Origin: Bacteroidota bacterium
GTDB lineage: Bacteria; Bacteroidota; Bacteroidia; Flavobacteriales_D; Sanyastnellaceae
NCBI GenBank assembly: GCA_002746975.1
Contig: NVXE01000012.1
Span: 20,904-84,903, forward strand
Direction of reading: 5' to 3'
DNA: 64,000 nucleotides
The stretch's first letter is position 1. Each line of letters starts with the position of its first letter. Below are positions 34,246 through 43,897 of the stretch, one piece after another. A program made the translations under genes and the position numbers. The notes under the pieces were generated by a model. That model had not been told where the DNA came from and ran no database searches. It saw only the letters and a program-made list of their open reading frames with translations.

Positions 34246-35352
34246 ATGGTTATTCCTGCTCGAACACTATCTCCTAAAGAATTCCTTGCTCAAGCAGAAC
34301 GAGGAGGAATAATTTTGGATGTTAGAAGCCCTGGGGAATTTGCTGAAGGGCATATCACTGGAGCCAAATCTTGGCCTTTATTTTCGGATGAAGAAAGAGC
34401 TGAAATTGGAACTTTATATAAACAGAAGTCTAGAGAAAAAGCTGTAGATCTAGGACTAGAAATTATAGGCCCTAAAATGGCGGAAATGGCAAGATATGGG
34501 CGTGAACTATTTGACTCTCAGTTATCCGATGAAGGTTTGCCTTCTCGTAATTCGTTGTTAATACACTGTTGGAGAGGAGGGATGCGGTCTGAATCCGTTG
34601 CTTGGTTATTAAGAACGGCAGGAGTTCCGGCTGTAGTTTTAGATGGTGGATACAAGAATTTCCGATCATATGCTCGAGGTATGTTTGATGTGAAAATAGA
34701 TTTTGCTGTGCTTGGCGGATATACGGGTTCTGCAAAAACGGATACTCTGTTAGAGCTTAAAAAAATTAAGGGAGAATCAGTGATAGATCTTGAGGGAATG
34801 GCAAAACATTTCGGTTCAGCTTTTGGTAATTTGGAAAGAATTCAACAACCGACTACTCAGCAGTTTTCTAATGACCTTTTTTTTAAATTGAGGGAATTGA
34901 ATGCTTGGAACGAAAGAGATCCTGCACGAGTTAGGCCTATTTGGGTTGAGAACGAAAGTCGCACCATAGGTATGGTCGATATGCCCGAACCGATTTTCAC
35001 TCAACTAATAGCATCAAGGTGTTTCGAAATGCAGCGCACTGAAGATGATAGAGTTAAGCATCTAGTACAGATGTATGGTGAAATTGACACCAATTTATTA
35101 GCAGTAGCTTTTAATAACATAGCTAATAAGTTAGGAGGAGACAATGTTAATAAGGCATTAGCGGCGTTGGAGCAAGGGGATTTATATACAGCAGCTAGTA
35201 TTGCTTTGGTTTATTACGACAAAACCTATTCTCACGGGCTAACTAAGCGCAATGAAGATTTAAGAACAAATGTTGATTGTCGCAACCTTACTCCTTCTGA
35301 TTGTGCAAAGCATTTAAGTAATTTTTTAACTGATTTTTTATGTCTGAATTGA
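34246..35352 (+). CDS. mnmH: tRNA 2-selenouridine synthase (selenophosphate-dependent)
   Basis: 368 residues. An N-terminal rhodanese domain has [23 protein letters not shown] and the active-site loop [11 protein letters not shown] with Cys108. A P-loop ATPase-like domain begins with GGYTGSAKT (157-165). MnmH replaces the sulfur of 2-thiouridine at the wobble position of tRNA-Lys, tRNA-Glu and tRNA-Gln with selenium via a geranylated intermediate. Its last 13 nt overlap selD, the enzyme that makes its selenophosphate substrate. A TAACTTTA -7-like box is at ~34210. Confidence 0.96.
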   Translation: MVIPARTLSPKEFLAQAERGGIILDVRSPGEFAEGHITGAKSWPLFSDEERAEIGTLYKQKSREKAVDLGLEIIGPKMAEMARYGRELFDSQLSDEGLPSRNSLLIHCWRGGMRSESVAWLLRTAGVPAVVLDGGYKNFRSYARGMFDVKIDFAVLGGYTGSAKTDTLLELKKIKGESVIDLEGMAKHFGSAFGNLERIQQPTTQQFSNDLFFKLRELNAWNERDPARVRPIWVENESRTIGMVDMPEPIFTQLIASRCFEMQRTEDDRVKHLVQMYGEIDTNLLAVAFNNIANKLGGDNVNKALAALEQGDLYTAASIALVYYDKTYSHGLTKRNEDLRTNVDCRNLTPSDCAKHLSNFLTDFLCLN

Positions 35353-36392
35353 TTCGTTTAACGCAGTATTCCCACGGTGCTGGATGCGGCTGTAAAATCG
35401 CACCAGGTGTTCTACATTCAATGCTGTCATGCATGAATAATGATATAGTTTACCCAAACTTGGTTGTAGGAAATGACACAAAGGATGATGCAGCTGTTGT
35501 AGATCTAGGTGATGGAACTGGAATTGTTAGTACAACAGACTTTTTTATGCCTATTGTTGATGATCCGCATACTTTTGGTAGAATAGCTGCCGCAAATGCT
35601 ATTTCTGATATTTATGCAATGGGAGGTACCCCGCTTATGGCAATTGCCATACTTGGTTGGCCTATAAATAAACTGAAGCCAGAGGTTGCAGGTATGGTTT
35701 TAGAAGGAGGGAGGTCTGTGTGTGCTGAGGCCGGAATACCTCTTGCGGGTGGTCATAGTATAGATTCTCCTGAGCCCATTTTTGGACTTGCTGTTACGGG
35801 AAGAGTGCCTCTTGCTAATTTGAAAGCTAATGCGTCTGCTCATGTAGGGGATGTCCTTTTTCTTACCAAACCGCTCGGTGTAGGAATGGTTACAACGGCA
35901 GAGAAAAAGGGGCTAGTTTCTAAAGAACACATAGCTTCAGCCATAGAATCAATGACTAAGCTTAATATTGTCGGAGCTAAGCTCTCAGAAGTTAAAGGCG
36001 TTAACGCAATGACAGACGTTACAGGATTTGGGTTGATGGGGCATCTACTTGAGCTCTGTCAGGGTTCAGGCACTCGAGCCGTCATAGATTTCAATTCAGT
36101 GCCCACTTTAGATCGAAAAGCACTAGAATCATATCACTCTCAGGGATGCGTCCCAGGTGGAGCACGTCGTAATTTCGAGAGTTACGGCAAGCACTTAGAT
36201 ATTCCAAAGGGCTTCATTAGAGATCTTCTCTGTGATCCACAAACGAGTGGTGGTTTGCTAGTTTCGGTATCCAATGATTCAAGTGTAGAAGAAGTAAAAT
36301 CTATATTGATTTCAAGTGGGCTATCTTCAGAAATAATCGGATACCTTAAAGAGGCGGACCCGACTGCTCATACAGTCCTCATTAAGACTTAA
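35340..36392 (+). CDS. selD: Selenide, water dikinase (selenophosphate synthetase)
   Basis: 350 residues. The N-terminal signature [17 protein letters not shown] carries catalytic Cys16 and Lys19 (Cys in place of Sec). The AIRS-like ATP-binding core has [48 protein letters not shown]. The C-terminal [13 protein letters not shown] is also present. It makes selenophosphate from selenide and ATP. In this window the only visible consumer is MnmH; no selA, selB or tRNA-Sec is present here. Confidence 0.97.
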   Translation: MSELIRLTQYSHGAGCGCKIAPGVLHSMLSCMNNDIVYPNLVVGNDTKDDAAVVDLGDGTGIVSTTDFFMPIVDDPHTFGRIAAANAISDIYAMGGTPLMAIAILGWPINKLKPEVAGMVLEGGRSVCAEAGIPLAGGHSIDSPEPIFGLAVTGRVPLANLKANASAHVGDVLFLTKPLGVGMVTTAEKKGLVSKEHIASAIESMTKLNIVGAKLSEVKGVNAMTDVTGFGLMGHLLELCQGSGTRAVIDFNSVPTLDRKALESYHSQGCVPGGARRNFESYGKHLDIPKGFIRDLLCDPQTSGGLLVSVSNDSSVEEVKSILISSGLSSEIIGYLKEADPTAHTVLIKT

Positions 36393-36467
36393 AACAGAAG
36401 TGAAATATTAGTGTTTCGCATTTTTTAGGAGTGAAATATCAAAACTAATATGAATCATTGCGATATT

Positions 36468-36492
36468 GATAGTAATGCTATTACTATCTTAG
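36468..36492 (+). promoter_or_regulatory. Perfect palindromic operator and -7 box before the third TetR gene
   Basis: GATAGTAAT-GCT-ATTACTATC (36468-36488) has 9-bp perfect arms with a 3-nt spacer. The right arm overlaps a -7-like box TATCTTAG (36485-36492), nine nt before the ATG at 36502. The arrangement is typical of an autorepressing TetR protein. Confidence 0.7.
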
Positions 36493-36501
36493 CGCTTCAC
36501 A

Positions 36502-37179
36502 ATGAAAGAATTATTAAGTCAAATTACTATAAAAGTCAATGAGGGATTATTTCTAAAGAATCCAGACTCATCTGATTTGGGAAGAAGAATCATATCAAAT
36601 TCAATTGAGTTAATTGAAGAAATTGGTATTGAGGCCTTCACGTTTAAAAAGCTAGGTGATAAAATTGGGTCACCTGAATGTACTATTTATCGGTATTTCG
36701 AAAACAAACAGAAAATATTACTGTATCTAACTTCATGGTATTGGTGTTGGTTGGAATATAGAATGGTCTTTGCAACGGCGAATATTTCTAACAATGAGGA
36801 TAAATTGATTAAAGCGATTGAGATTCTCACTGAACCCGTTGAACAAGACGATAACTTCACTCATGTTAATGAGTATTTACTTAATAAAATAGTCATTTCT
36901 GAATCCTCGAAATCATACTATACGAAGGAAGTAGATGCAGATAATGCAGATGGCGTTTTTACGGTATATAAACGAATAGTACAGCGTGTAAGTGATCTAG
37001 TTATGGGAGTTAATCCTGATTTCAAGTACCCTCATATGTTAGTTTCAATCGTAATAGAGGGAGCTCACCAACAAAGACATTTTGCAGAACATTTACCAGC
37101 ACTTACAGACGTTGTTGATGGTGAAAGCAGCATTATGGATTTCTTTATAGATATGGTTTTAAGTACAATTAAGAAATAA
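36502..37179 (+). CDS. TetR-family regulator of the SulP-carbonic anhydrase operon
   Basis: 225 residues. HTH: IISNSIELIEEIGIEAFTFKKLGDKIGSPECTIYRYFENKQKILLYLTSWYW, followed by a helical ligand domain rich in aromatic residues (TSWYWCWLEYRMVF). It starts 14 nt after a perfect palindrome and ends 4 nt before the SulP gene. It likely represses its own operon; the inducer is unknown and could be a metabolite reporting carbon status. Confidence 0.9.
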   Translation: MKELLSQITIKVNEGLFLKNPDSSDLGRRIISNSIELIEEIGIEAFTFKKLGDKIGSPECTIYRYFENKQKILLYLTSWYWCWLEYRMVFATANISNNEDKLIKAIEILTEPVEQDDNFTHVNEYLLNKIVISESSKSYYTKEVDADNADGVFTVYKRIVQRVSDLVMGVNPDFKYPHMLVSIVIEGAHQQRHFAEHLPALTDVVDGESSIMDFFIDMVLSTIKK

Positions 37180-37183
37180 TTAA

Positions 37184-38908
37184 ATGAATAAATTTTTTGA
37201 CTTAAAAAACTTGAGAGGAGACATATTTGGAGGATTAACAGCTGGAATTGTGGCATTACCACTTGCGTTAGCTTTCGGTGTTCAATCTGGTATGGGTGCG
37301 ATAGCAGGATTGTATGGTGCAATGGTCTTAGGGGTTTTTGCAGCGATTTTTGGAGGTACTGCAACCCAAGTTAGTGGTCCTACCGGTCCCATGACTGTGA
37401 TTTCAGCTATGGTTATTGCCTCTGCTATTGAGGTGTCAGGAAGCCTTCAAGCGGGTATGGGGATTATCATCGCTTCATTTATGCTAGCCGGTGGTTTTCA
37501 AATTATGTATGGTCTATTGAAGATAGGCAAATACATAAAGTACATTCCATACCCAGTGCTTTCTGGTTTCATGACGGGTATTGGCGTCATAATTATTTTA
37601 TACCAAATCTATCCATTTTTAGGTCATCCATCTGCAAGCAACACCGTTGATATATTTTTAAATATTAATGAGCCTCTTTCCCAAATTAACTTCAGTGCTT
37701 TGGGCTTAGGTGTGTTAACCATTGCAATTATTTACATTTTCCCTAAAATTACTAAGTCAATTCCTAGCGCATTAGTAGCTTTGCTAGTTGCTAGTGGATT
37801 ATCGTATTTACTAGGGGTTAATGTTCCGGTGATAGGAGATATTCCAGTGGGAATACCTGATTTGAAAATTAGCACAATATTTTCTGTAGAGCCTGCTATG
37901 TACTGGACTGTAATAGAGTTTGCCGTTATGTTGTCAGCATTAGGAGCAATAGATTCGCTGTTAACATCAGTTATTGCTGATAATATAACAAAAACTAAGC
38001 ATAACAGTAACAGAGAGTTAATAGGTCAGGGAATTGGAAATATTGCTGCGTCATTCATTGGAGGTCTTCCTGGAGCAGGTGCTACTATGAGAACTGTTGT
38101 AAATGTTAATGCTGGAGGAAAAACTAGATTGTCAGGGATAATTCATGGATTGTTTTTGGTTACCATATTATTTGGACTAGGAAAGTTTGCGGCCTTTATA
38201 CCTTTAAGTGTACTTGCAGGAATTTTAATTACAGTCGGAATAGGAATAATCGACTACAAGGGGCTGAGGCATCTTAAAAGAGTGCCTAGAGCAGATGCCG
38301 TGGTTCTACTTATAGTTTTATTGATAACGGTATTCGGAAATCTTCTTCATGCTGTAGGAGTAGGAGTAGTTTTGGCTTGTGTCTTGTTTATGAAAAAATC
38401 TAGTGATTTGGTTGAGAGAGGAACTTCATTAAAAGCATTAAGTGGCTTTGACGGCGAGGACGCATGGGACGACGAGGGTGGAGTATATGAGCACTATAGA
38501 AATAAAATTTTCATCAAGCATTTATATGGCCCATTATTCTTCGGATTTACTTCAAGATTTCAGGAGTTAATTAAAGAGTTAAAAGGCGATATAAAAGTTT
38601 TAATTATCCGAATGGATGAAGTTCCTTATATAGATCAATCAGGAATTTATGCAATTGAGGAGGCTATTATGGATTTGCAAAGTGAGAATGTGGTCGTTGT
38701 TTTTGCAGCTCTACAACCACAGCCATTTGATATGCTAAAGAAGATAGGAGTTATACCCATTTTAGTTCCGGAAATGCATGTTTTTGACTCGTTTAAGGAC
38801 TGTGAAGTTTGGCTTAAACACAATTTACAGTCAAAAGAAAATGGGATTGAACAGATTTCTGCAGAATTGCTAAAAGTTAAAAAAGCGAAGGTTGCTTATC
38901 GTCTGTAA
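37184..38908 (+). CDS. SulP-family transporter with STAS domain (probable bicarbonate importer)
   Basis: 574 residues. SulP entry sequence (LRGDIFGGLTAGIVALPLALAFGVQSGMG), the TQVSGPTGPMTVISAMV block, and LLTSVIADNITKTKHNSNRELIGQGIGNIAASFIGGLPGAGATMRT, with 12-14 TM helices. The C-terminal ~110 residues form a complete STAS domain (IFIKHLYGPLFFGFTSRFQEL...YIDQSGIYAIEEAIMDL). Directly followed by a beta-carbonic anhydrase, the usual pairing for bicarbonate uptake (BicA-like). It is distinct from the SulP at 21397, which has a shorter STAS-like tail. Confidence 0.92.
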   Translation: MNKFFDLKNLRGDIFGGLTAGIVALPLALAFGVQSGMGAIAGLYGAMVLGVFAAIFGGTATQVSGPTGPMTVISAMVIASAIEVSGSLQAGMGIIIASFMLAGGFQIMYGLLKIGKYIKYIPYPVLSGFMTGIGVIIILYQIYPFLGHPSASNTVDIFLNINEPLSQINFSALGLGVLTIAIIYIFPKITKSIPSALVALLVASGLSYLLGVNVPVIGDIPVGIPDLKISTIFSVEPAMYWTVIEFAVMLSALGAIDSLLTSVIADNITKTKHNSNRELIGQGIGNIAASFIGGLPGAGATMRTVVNVNAGGKTRLSGIIHGLFLVTILFGLGKFAAFIPLSVLAGILITVGIGIIDYKGLRHLKRVPRADAVVLLIVLLITVFGNLLHAVGVGVVLACVLFMKKSSDLVERGTSLKALSGFDGEDAWDDEGGVYEHYRNKIFIKHLYGPLFFGFTSRFQELIKELKGDIKVLIIRMDEVPYIDQSGIYAIEEAIMDLQSENVVVVFAALQPQPFDMLKKIGVIPILVPEMHVFDSFKDCEVWLKHNLQSKENGIEQISAELLKVKKAKVAYRL

Positions 38909-38920
38909 AACGAAAAAAAA

Positions 38921-39541
38921 ATGATTACACAAACAAAAGAAACGAGATCAGCTTTAACCCCAGAAATGGCTTTAAAAATATTGAAAGCTGGTAATAAACG
39001 CTTCGTAGATGGTGAGTCGATACCCAGAGATTTGCTCAAACAAGTTGTTGAAACTACAGGTGGGCAATTCCCTTTTGCAGTAATACTTAGTTGCATAGAT
39101 TCAAGAGTGTCTTCCGAGTTGATTTTCGATCAAGGAGTTGGAGATATTTTTAGCGTCAGGGTAGCAGGTAATGTAATAAATACAGATGTTTTAGGCAGTA
39201 TAGAGTTTGCCTGTAATGTTGCTGGAGCTAAGCTGATTCTTGTTTTGGGACACACTAGATGTGGCGCAATTCAAGGTGCATGTGAAGGTGTGGAGTTTGG
39301 TAATTTGACAGAATTGTTAGCCAAAATTAAGCCTGCGATTGATGATGTTAAGGCTTCTCACGGAAATAATCACACTGTAAACATGGAGTTTATAAACAAG
39401 GTAGCTCAAACGAACGTTATGCAGATTTTAGATCAAATCAAGGACGAGAGTCCTGTTTTAAAGGGCATGATTAATAAAGGGGAGGTTCTTCTTTCGGGCG
39501 CTATGTATTCCGTAGAAACAGGAAGTGTAGAGCTGTTATAG
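38921..39541 (+). CDS. Beta-class carbonic anhydrase
   Basis: 206 residues. Active-site zinc ligands and dyad: Cys58, Asp60 and Arg62 in SCIDSRV, His111 and Cys114 in GHTRCGAIQGA. Core sequences ALKILKAGNKRFVDGE, GDIFSVRVAGNVINTDVLGSIEF and the C-terminal MYSVETGSVELL are typical. It interconverts CO2 and bicarbonate in the cytoplasm. It is the last gene of the TetR-SulP operon and would supply CO2 or bicarbonate to carboxylases. Confidence 0.95.
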   Translation: MITQTKETRSALTPEMALKILKAGNKRFVDGESIPRDLLKQVVETTGGQFPFAVILSCIDSRVSSELIFDQGVGDIFSVRVAGNVINTDVLGSIEFACNVAGAKLILVLGHTRCGAIQGACEGVEFGNLTELLAKIKPAIDDVKASHGNNHTVNMEFINKVAQTNVMQILDQIKDESPVLKGMINKGEVLLSGAMYSVETGSVELL

Positions 39542-39543
39542 TC

Positions 39544-40137
39544 CTAGGCTTTCACTAACATTCGGTGAAGAATATGTATAGGTAGGCCCATTACTGTATA
39601 AAAAGAACCGTTAATAGACTTAACACCTACATATCCTATAAGGTCTTGAACGCCATAGCTTCCAGCTTTGTCTAATGGCTTGTATTTGTCTATGTAGTGG
39701 TGTATCATCTTGTCTGTAAGCTCTTCAAAGTGAACCTCACAAGTGTCTACTTCGCAAAGAGTTTGTAAATCGCCGTTTTCCAATGTAGAAATAGCTATTC
39801 CTGAAGCTACAACATGAGTTCTTCCGCTCAGCCGCTTGAGCATTGAGATAGCCTCTTGTTTATTTGCGGGTTTTTCAAGAATCTCATCATCAATTAATAC
39901 CACGGTATCACCTGTTATTAGAATGTCATCAACTTCTATCAGGTCGCGATACGCTTCAGCTTTCGCCCTTGTAACGTACTCTGCAACTTGAGAACCTTTA
40001 ATATCAGAGGGGTAACTTTCGTCAACATCTCGAATAATAACCACAGGCTCTAATTCTAAGCCTCTAACTAACTCTAATCTTCTCGGGCTTTTAGAGGCAA
40101 GAATAATTCGTTTGGACGTCAGGTGTGGATATAGCAT
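39544..40137 (-). CDS. maf: Maf-family nucleotide pyrophosphatase
   Basis: 197 residues from the ATG at 40137 (MLYPHLTSKRIILASKSPRR); a longer N-terminal extension would overlap the divergent guaA. Motifs: ILASKSPRRLEL, VVIIRDVDESYP, EYVTRAKAEAY, LITGDTVVLID, RLSGRTHVVASGIAI, DKAGSYGVQ. It hydrolyses non-canonical or free dTTP/UTP-type nucleotides to monophosphates (YhdE-like). The stop lies 3 nt from the end of the convergent carbonic anhydrase gene. Confidence 0.93.
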   Translation of the reverse strand: MLYPHLTSKRIILASKSPRRLELVRGLELEPVVIIRDVDESYPSDIKGSQVAEYVTRAKAEAYRDLIEVDDILITGDTVVLIDDEILEKPANKQEAISMLKRLSGRTHVVASGIAISTLENGDLQTLCEVDTCEVHFEELTDKMIHHYIDKYKPLDKAGSYGVQDLIGYVGVKSINGSFYTVMGLPIHILHRMLVKA

Positions 40138-40242
40138 GATAAATATGTGGGAACGGTGCGAAATTAGTTCCTTTATAGTCGCAATCAGAAAGAGTGTAGT
40201 AGCTAACTTTGCGTCGGCTAATTGCACATTCAAATTTTCGAG

Positions 40243-41796
40243 ATGTCTGAACTTCGTCCTAGTACTGAAAATATCTTAATATTAGATTTCGGCTCACAAT
40301 ATACTCAGCTGATAGCTAGGAGAGTAAGGGAAATTAACGTCTACTCAGAAATAATCCCTTGGAATAAATTTAACGGGGTTCCCGAAGGGTGTAAAGGTGT
40401 GATTCTTTCAGGAAGTCCCCATAGCGTTAGAGACGATGATGCTCCTAAGCCCGATTTACAATCCATTATCGGAAAAGTCCCGCTTTTAGGAGTTTGTTAT
40501 GGGGCGCAATATTTGGCCTTGAAAAATGGAGGCAGTGTAGAGGCTAGTGACACAAGGGAATATGGCCGTGCTAACCTCAGTGAAGTAGATAATAACGATG
40601 AGTTACTTCGCGGTATTACACTCGAAAGTCAGGTGTGGATGAGTCATGGTGATACGATTTTAAATTTAGGTGATGGGTACCAAACTATTTGTAGTACGGG
40701 TGATGTGAAATTTGCAGGGTTTAAGGATTTGAATGAGCGAGTATGGGGGATTCAATTCCATCCCGAAGTGTTTCATAGCACTGAAGGACCTGTTCTCATT
40801 GAGAATTTCATCATGAATATTTGTGGTTGTTCTGGTGAATGGACTCCAGATAATTTTGCAGATGCGACTATTTCTGAGCTGAAAGACCAAATAGCCTCAG
40901 ACGAACACGTCATTCTCGGACTTTCCGGTGGAGTAGACTCTACGGTAGCTGCTGAGCTTCTAAATCGAGCAATAGGAGAGAGGCTTCATTGTATTTTCGT
41001 TGATAATGGTTTACTGAGGAAGGGAGAGTTTGAGCAAGTTCTTGTAGACTATGAAGATATGGGCTTAAATGTTAGAGGGGTGAGGGCAGGAGAAAAGTTT
41101 ATGGAAGCTCTTAAAGGTTTGAGCGACCCAGAATTAAAAAGAAAAGCTATAGGTCGTGTTTTCGTTGAAGTTTTTGACGAAGCTTCAAAGGAAGTGAAGG
41201 GGGCTAAGTGGTTAGGACAAGGAACGATATATCCGGATGTAATAGAATCGGTGAGCGCTACAGGAGGGCCCTCTGCAACTATAAAGAGTCATCACAACGT
41301 AGGTGGACTACCGGATTATATGACTCTTAAAGTAGTAGAGCCCTTGCGCTCTATTTTTAAAGACGAAGTTCGGAGGGTAGGCAAGGCATTGAATATTAAC
41401 CCTCGTATTCTCGCACGACATCCTTTTCCCGGACCCGGCCTCGGAATCAGGATTTTAGGTGATGTAACATCAGAAAAAGTGAAAGTTCTTCAAGAAGTCG
41501 ACTATATCTTTATTAATGGACTACGTGAGGCCGGACTATATGATGAAGTTTGGCAAGCCGGAGCGATGTTACTCCCTGTTCAGTCCGTGGGGGTTATGGG
41601 TGATGAGCGCACTTACGAGAACGCTGTTGCTCTACGAGCTGTAACAAGTACAGACGGAATGACTGCAGATTGGTGTCATTTACCGTATGACTTTCTTGCA
41701 AAAGTGTCGAACGACATTATTAATAAAGTTAGGGGAGTTAACAGAGTTGTGTACGATATTAGCTCTAAACCACCAGCAACAATCGAATGGGAGTAA
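40243..41796 (+). CDS. guaA: GMP synthase (glutamine-hydrolysing)
   Basis: 517 residues from the ATG at 40243. The glutaminase domain has [15 protein letters not shown] and the triad Cys85 (LGVCYGAQY), His173 and Glu175 (IQFHPEVFH). The ATP pyrophosphatase domain has the PP-loop [11 protein letters not shown] (~226-236). The C-terminal dimerisation domain contains [17 protein letters not shown] and ends PPATIEWE. Converts XMP to GMP. The adjacent 470-aa gene overlaps its 3' end by 10 nt. Confidence 0.98.
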   Translation: MSELRPSTENILILDFGSQYTQLIARRVREINVYSEIIPWNKFNGVPEGCKGVILSGSPHSVRDDDAPKPDLQSIIGKVPLLGVCYGAQYLALKNGGSVEASDTREYGRANLSEVDNNDELLRGITLESQVWMSHGDTILNLGDGYQTICSTGDVKFAGFKDLNERVWGIQFHPEVFHSTEGPVLIENFIMNICGCSGEWTPDNFADATISELKDQIASDEHVILGLSGGVDSTVAAELLNRAIGERLHCIFVDNGLLRKGEFEQVLVDYEDMGLNVRGVRAGEKFMEALKGLSDPELKRKAIGRVFVEVFDEASKEVKGAKWLGQGTIYPDVIESVSATGGPSATIKSHHNVGGLPDYMTLKVVEPLRSIFKDEVRRVGKALNINPRILARHPFPGPGLGIRILGDVTSEKVKVLQEVDYIFINGLREAGLYDEVWQAGAMLLPVQSVGVMGDERTYENAVALRAVTSTDGMTADWCHLPYDFLAKVSNDIINKVRGVNRVVYDISSKPPATIEWE

Positions 41797-43199
41797 AATC
41801 AAATCATAATTCGTCAATATTTAATTCGTTTTTAAAAAGCGATTTTCATTCTTATAAATTTTCTTATGGAACTTTAGTGATTTATGCTATCGTTTTGATT
41901 CTGTCATCGTTAGTGATATCACCTGTCATAGCTCAATCACCAACTTTTAATAACACATCTGACTCTATTAAGATTGACTCAGTTGAAGATTTACGAACCC
42001 ACGAAGTTGATTTTAAAGCTGTAGCACTACTACCTTTTTTCAGTAATTATTTAGACGATGGCTTAACACCGTCATCTAAACGTCAAGAGAGAATGCGGGA
42101 AATATCTATAGAAAATATGATGGGTTTTCGTTGGGCTGCTGAACGACTAAAGCAAAGTGGATACTTAATTGATTTGACCTTTTTAGATGAGGTGCCAGAT
42201 ACTTTAGGCAAATCAAATTGGGATGTTTTAGATATTTATGGTTCAGATGTAGTTTTCGGTCCACTTCAGATTAGCTCTATAGTAAAAAGCATAAGAATTA
42301 TTGAAAATTTAGGTGCTGATCATGTACTTCTTACTCCAGTAAATGAAAACCTTCTTAAAAGCTCTGATGCCATAAGATGTATTATCCCTTCAGAGAAATT
42401 TGCCGTTGACTTAATTGCTGTGGATATTGCCAAAAATCATAGCGACAGTCATATAATTTTCGTTATGGCAGATGGTGTGGATAGCGATTTAGAATCTCGT
42501 TTTATGGATGAGCTTTCAAAACAACTTTTAGTAGCATCTCCTATTCAAGACACCACTTCTGCTTTTGACTATATCACTCCTATATCTGACACATTAAGGT
42601 TTGACACTGTACATGGTTCGAAAAATTCTGTAGGATCACTTTCAGAGAAGATTAAATTCTATGAAAGAAATGTTGTGGTTACCGTTGCTGGAAGGTCAGC
42701 AAGATCTATGCTTTCGAATCTTCAAATGGCGGTTCAAATTAATGATTCAACTGAAATCTATGTTTATTCTCATCCCGAACTACAGGGTTTGGGATTTATT
42801 GATGTTAAATTTCTTGAAAGATCACGAACAACGATTCCAGTTAGCGAGGTTATAGATTGGAACGACTCTACTTCTATTGCTGCAGTAAAAGTATTTCGTA
42901 AGATGTATAAATCAGATCCGTCTAAGTATTCTCTTCGCGCCCACGATGCTTTTCTCGATGCATTTTTAAGAAAAAAGAAAAAAGAAATGGGAGATTTGGA
43001 TTTTTCTATCTTACCTGCTCAAATCTCAACAAAATACGATTGGGGTGCTGTCGACACTTTTTCTGGCTATATTAATAAAGCTTGGAAACTCAAAACGTTT
43101 CATCTAGGTCAATGGTGCGACTCAGATACTGTACCCATGCTCCCTGATTTCTTAGTTCCAGAATTAGATGATGACGGCTTTTATATTAACAAGCCTTAG
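41787..43199 (+). CDS. Periplasmic-binding-protein-like (LpoA-like/Peripla_BP) envelope protein
   Basis: 470 residues. An internal N-terminal hydrophobic helix ([22 protein letters not shown]) serves as a signal or anchor after ~28 hydrophilic residues. The mature region reads [15 protein letters not shown]...[27 protein letters not shown], then SDVVFGPLQ and [17 protein letters not shown], as in type I periplasmic binding proteins. In Bacteroidota a related protein with LysM domains is often downstream of guaA; here no LysM is visible. Likely peptidoglycan-related rather than an ABC transporter component, because no permease genes are nearby. Confidence 0.7.
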   Translation: MGVKSNHNSSIFNSFLKSDFHSYKFSYGTLVIYAIVLILSSLVISPVIAQSPTFNNTSDSIKIDSVEDLRTHEVDFKAVALLPFFSNYLDDGLTPSSKRQERMREISIENMMGFRWAAERLKQSGYLIDLTFLDEVPDTLGKSNWDVLDIYGSDVVFGPLQISSIVKSIRIIENLGADHVLLTPVNENLLKSSDAIRCIIPSEKFAVDLIAVDIAKNHSDSHIIFVMADGVDSDLESRFMDELSKQLLVASPIQDTTSAFDYITPISDTLRFDTVHGSKNSVGSLSEKIKFYERNVVVTVAGRSARSMLSNLQMAVQINDSTEIYVYSHPELQGLGFIDVKFLERSRTTIPVSEVIDWNDSTSIAAVKVFRKMYKSDPSKYSLRAHDAFLDAFLRKKKKEMGDLDFSILPAQISTKYDWGAVDTFSGYINKAWKLKTFHLGQWCDSDTVPMLPDFLVPELDDDGFYINKP

Positions 43200-43234
43200 A
43201 TATAAAGCTTAATTCTAGAAGCTGCGAATTAGTG

Positions 43235-43879
43235 TTAAATGCGGTTGTCTATCATCGATGCTCCAGGGAACGAAGCCTTGTCAAAACTGAAACTCGACTT
43301 AGGAAGAGTAACCCCGGTTTTAAAGCTTTCAATGATATAGTCTGTGTCGGTTCCCTCGCGACCTTTAACGACAAGGCGTACTATTTCGAGATTAACATCG
43401 TCGATATACATTTTTAAGGTGTGGTACGGCTTATCCTCTCCATCGATAGGGTAGAGGTTGATTTGAACGCAATCTCGGTCACCGACCATTTCACGGCCTT
43501 TCCATTCGCTTTTGAATTCGTCCTCCCATATGGTGAAGATTCGAGATGGATCCATGCCTTCTTCGATAAGCATATCTGCGTCGTCGATGTAGCAATCGTT
43601 TGTCTCGGTTTCGTAAGTCCAAACCGTTATTCCATCCGAAATAATAATGAACTCCCCTAAATTCAAGTTGAACTTATCTCCTTCGATATAGATTTTCCCT
43701 GAAATAGTTTCTTCGAAATTGTTTTTTAAATCTACAATCTTTGATGAATACGTAGCTTCTATGTTTTCAAACGTTTTTGCTCGCTCACTTAATTTGGATA
43801 AAAGCTCCTCCGGATTTTGTGAATACCCATTAAAACCTAGTGAAATTGATAGTAAGACGAAAAATAAAGTGCGAATCAT
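43235..43879 (-). CDS. lolA: Outer-membrane lipoprotein carrier protein LolA
   Basis: 214 residues, signal peptide 1-20 (LGFNGYSQ). LolA pattern: LLSKLSERAKTFENIEATYSSKIVDLKNNFEETISGKIYIEGDKFNLNLGEFIIISDGITVWTYETETNDCYIDDAD. It shuttles lipoproteins from the inner membrane (LolCDE) to the outer membrane. The gene lies 18 nt downstream of ftsK on the same strand, the usual Bacteroidota order. Separate from the LolA-like protein at 18172. Confidence 0.9.
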   Translation of the reverse strand: MIRTLFFVLLSISLGFNGYSQNPEELLSKLSERAKTFENIEATYSSKIVDLKNNFEETISGKIYIEGDKFNLNLGEFIIISDGITVWTYETETNDCYIDDADMLIEEGMDPSRIFTIWEDEFKSEWKGREMVGDRDCVQINLYPIDGEDKPYHTLKMYIDDVNLEIVRLVVKGREGTDTDYIIESFKTGVTLPKSSFSFDKASFPGASMIDNRI

Positions 43880-43897
43880 ATTGTAATTTTGAATGAA

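Noticed and set aside
36393..36467. A SECIS-like element or selenium-related RNA after selD
   Set aside because: No in-frame TGA with a following hairpin was found; SelD uses Cys.
41787..43199. Substrate-binding protein of an ABC transporter
   Set aside because: No ABC permease or ATPase genes nearby; the guaA-linked position and fold better fit an LpoA-like envelope protein.
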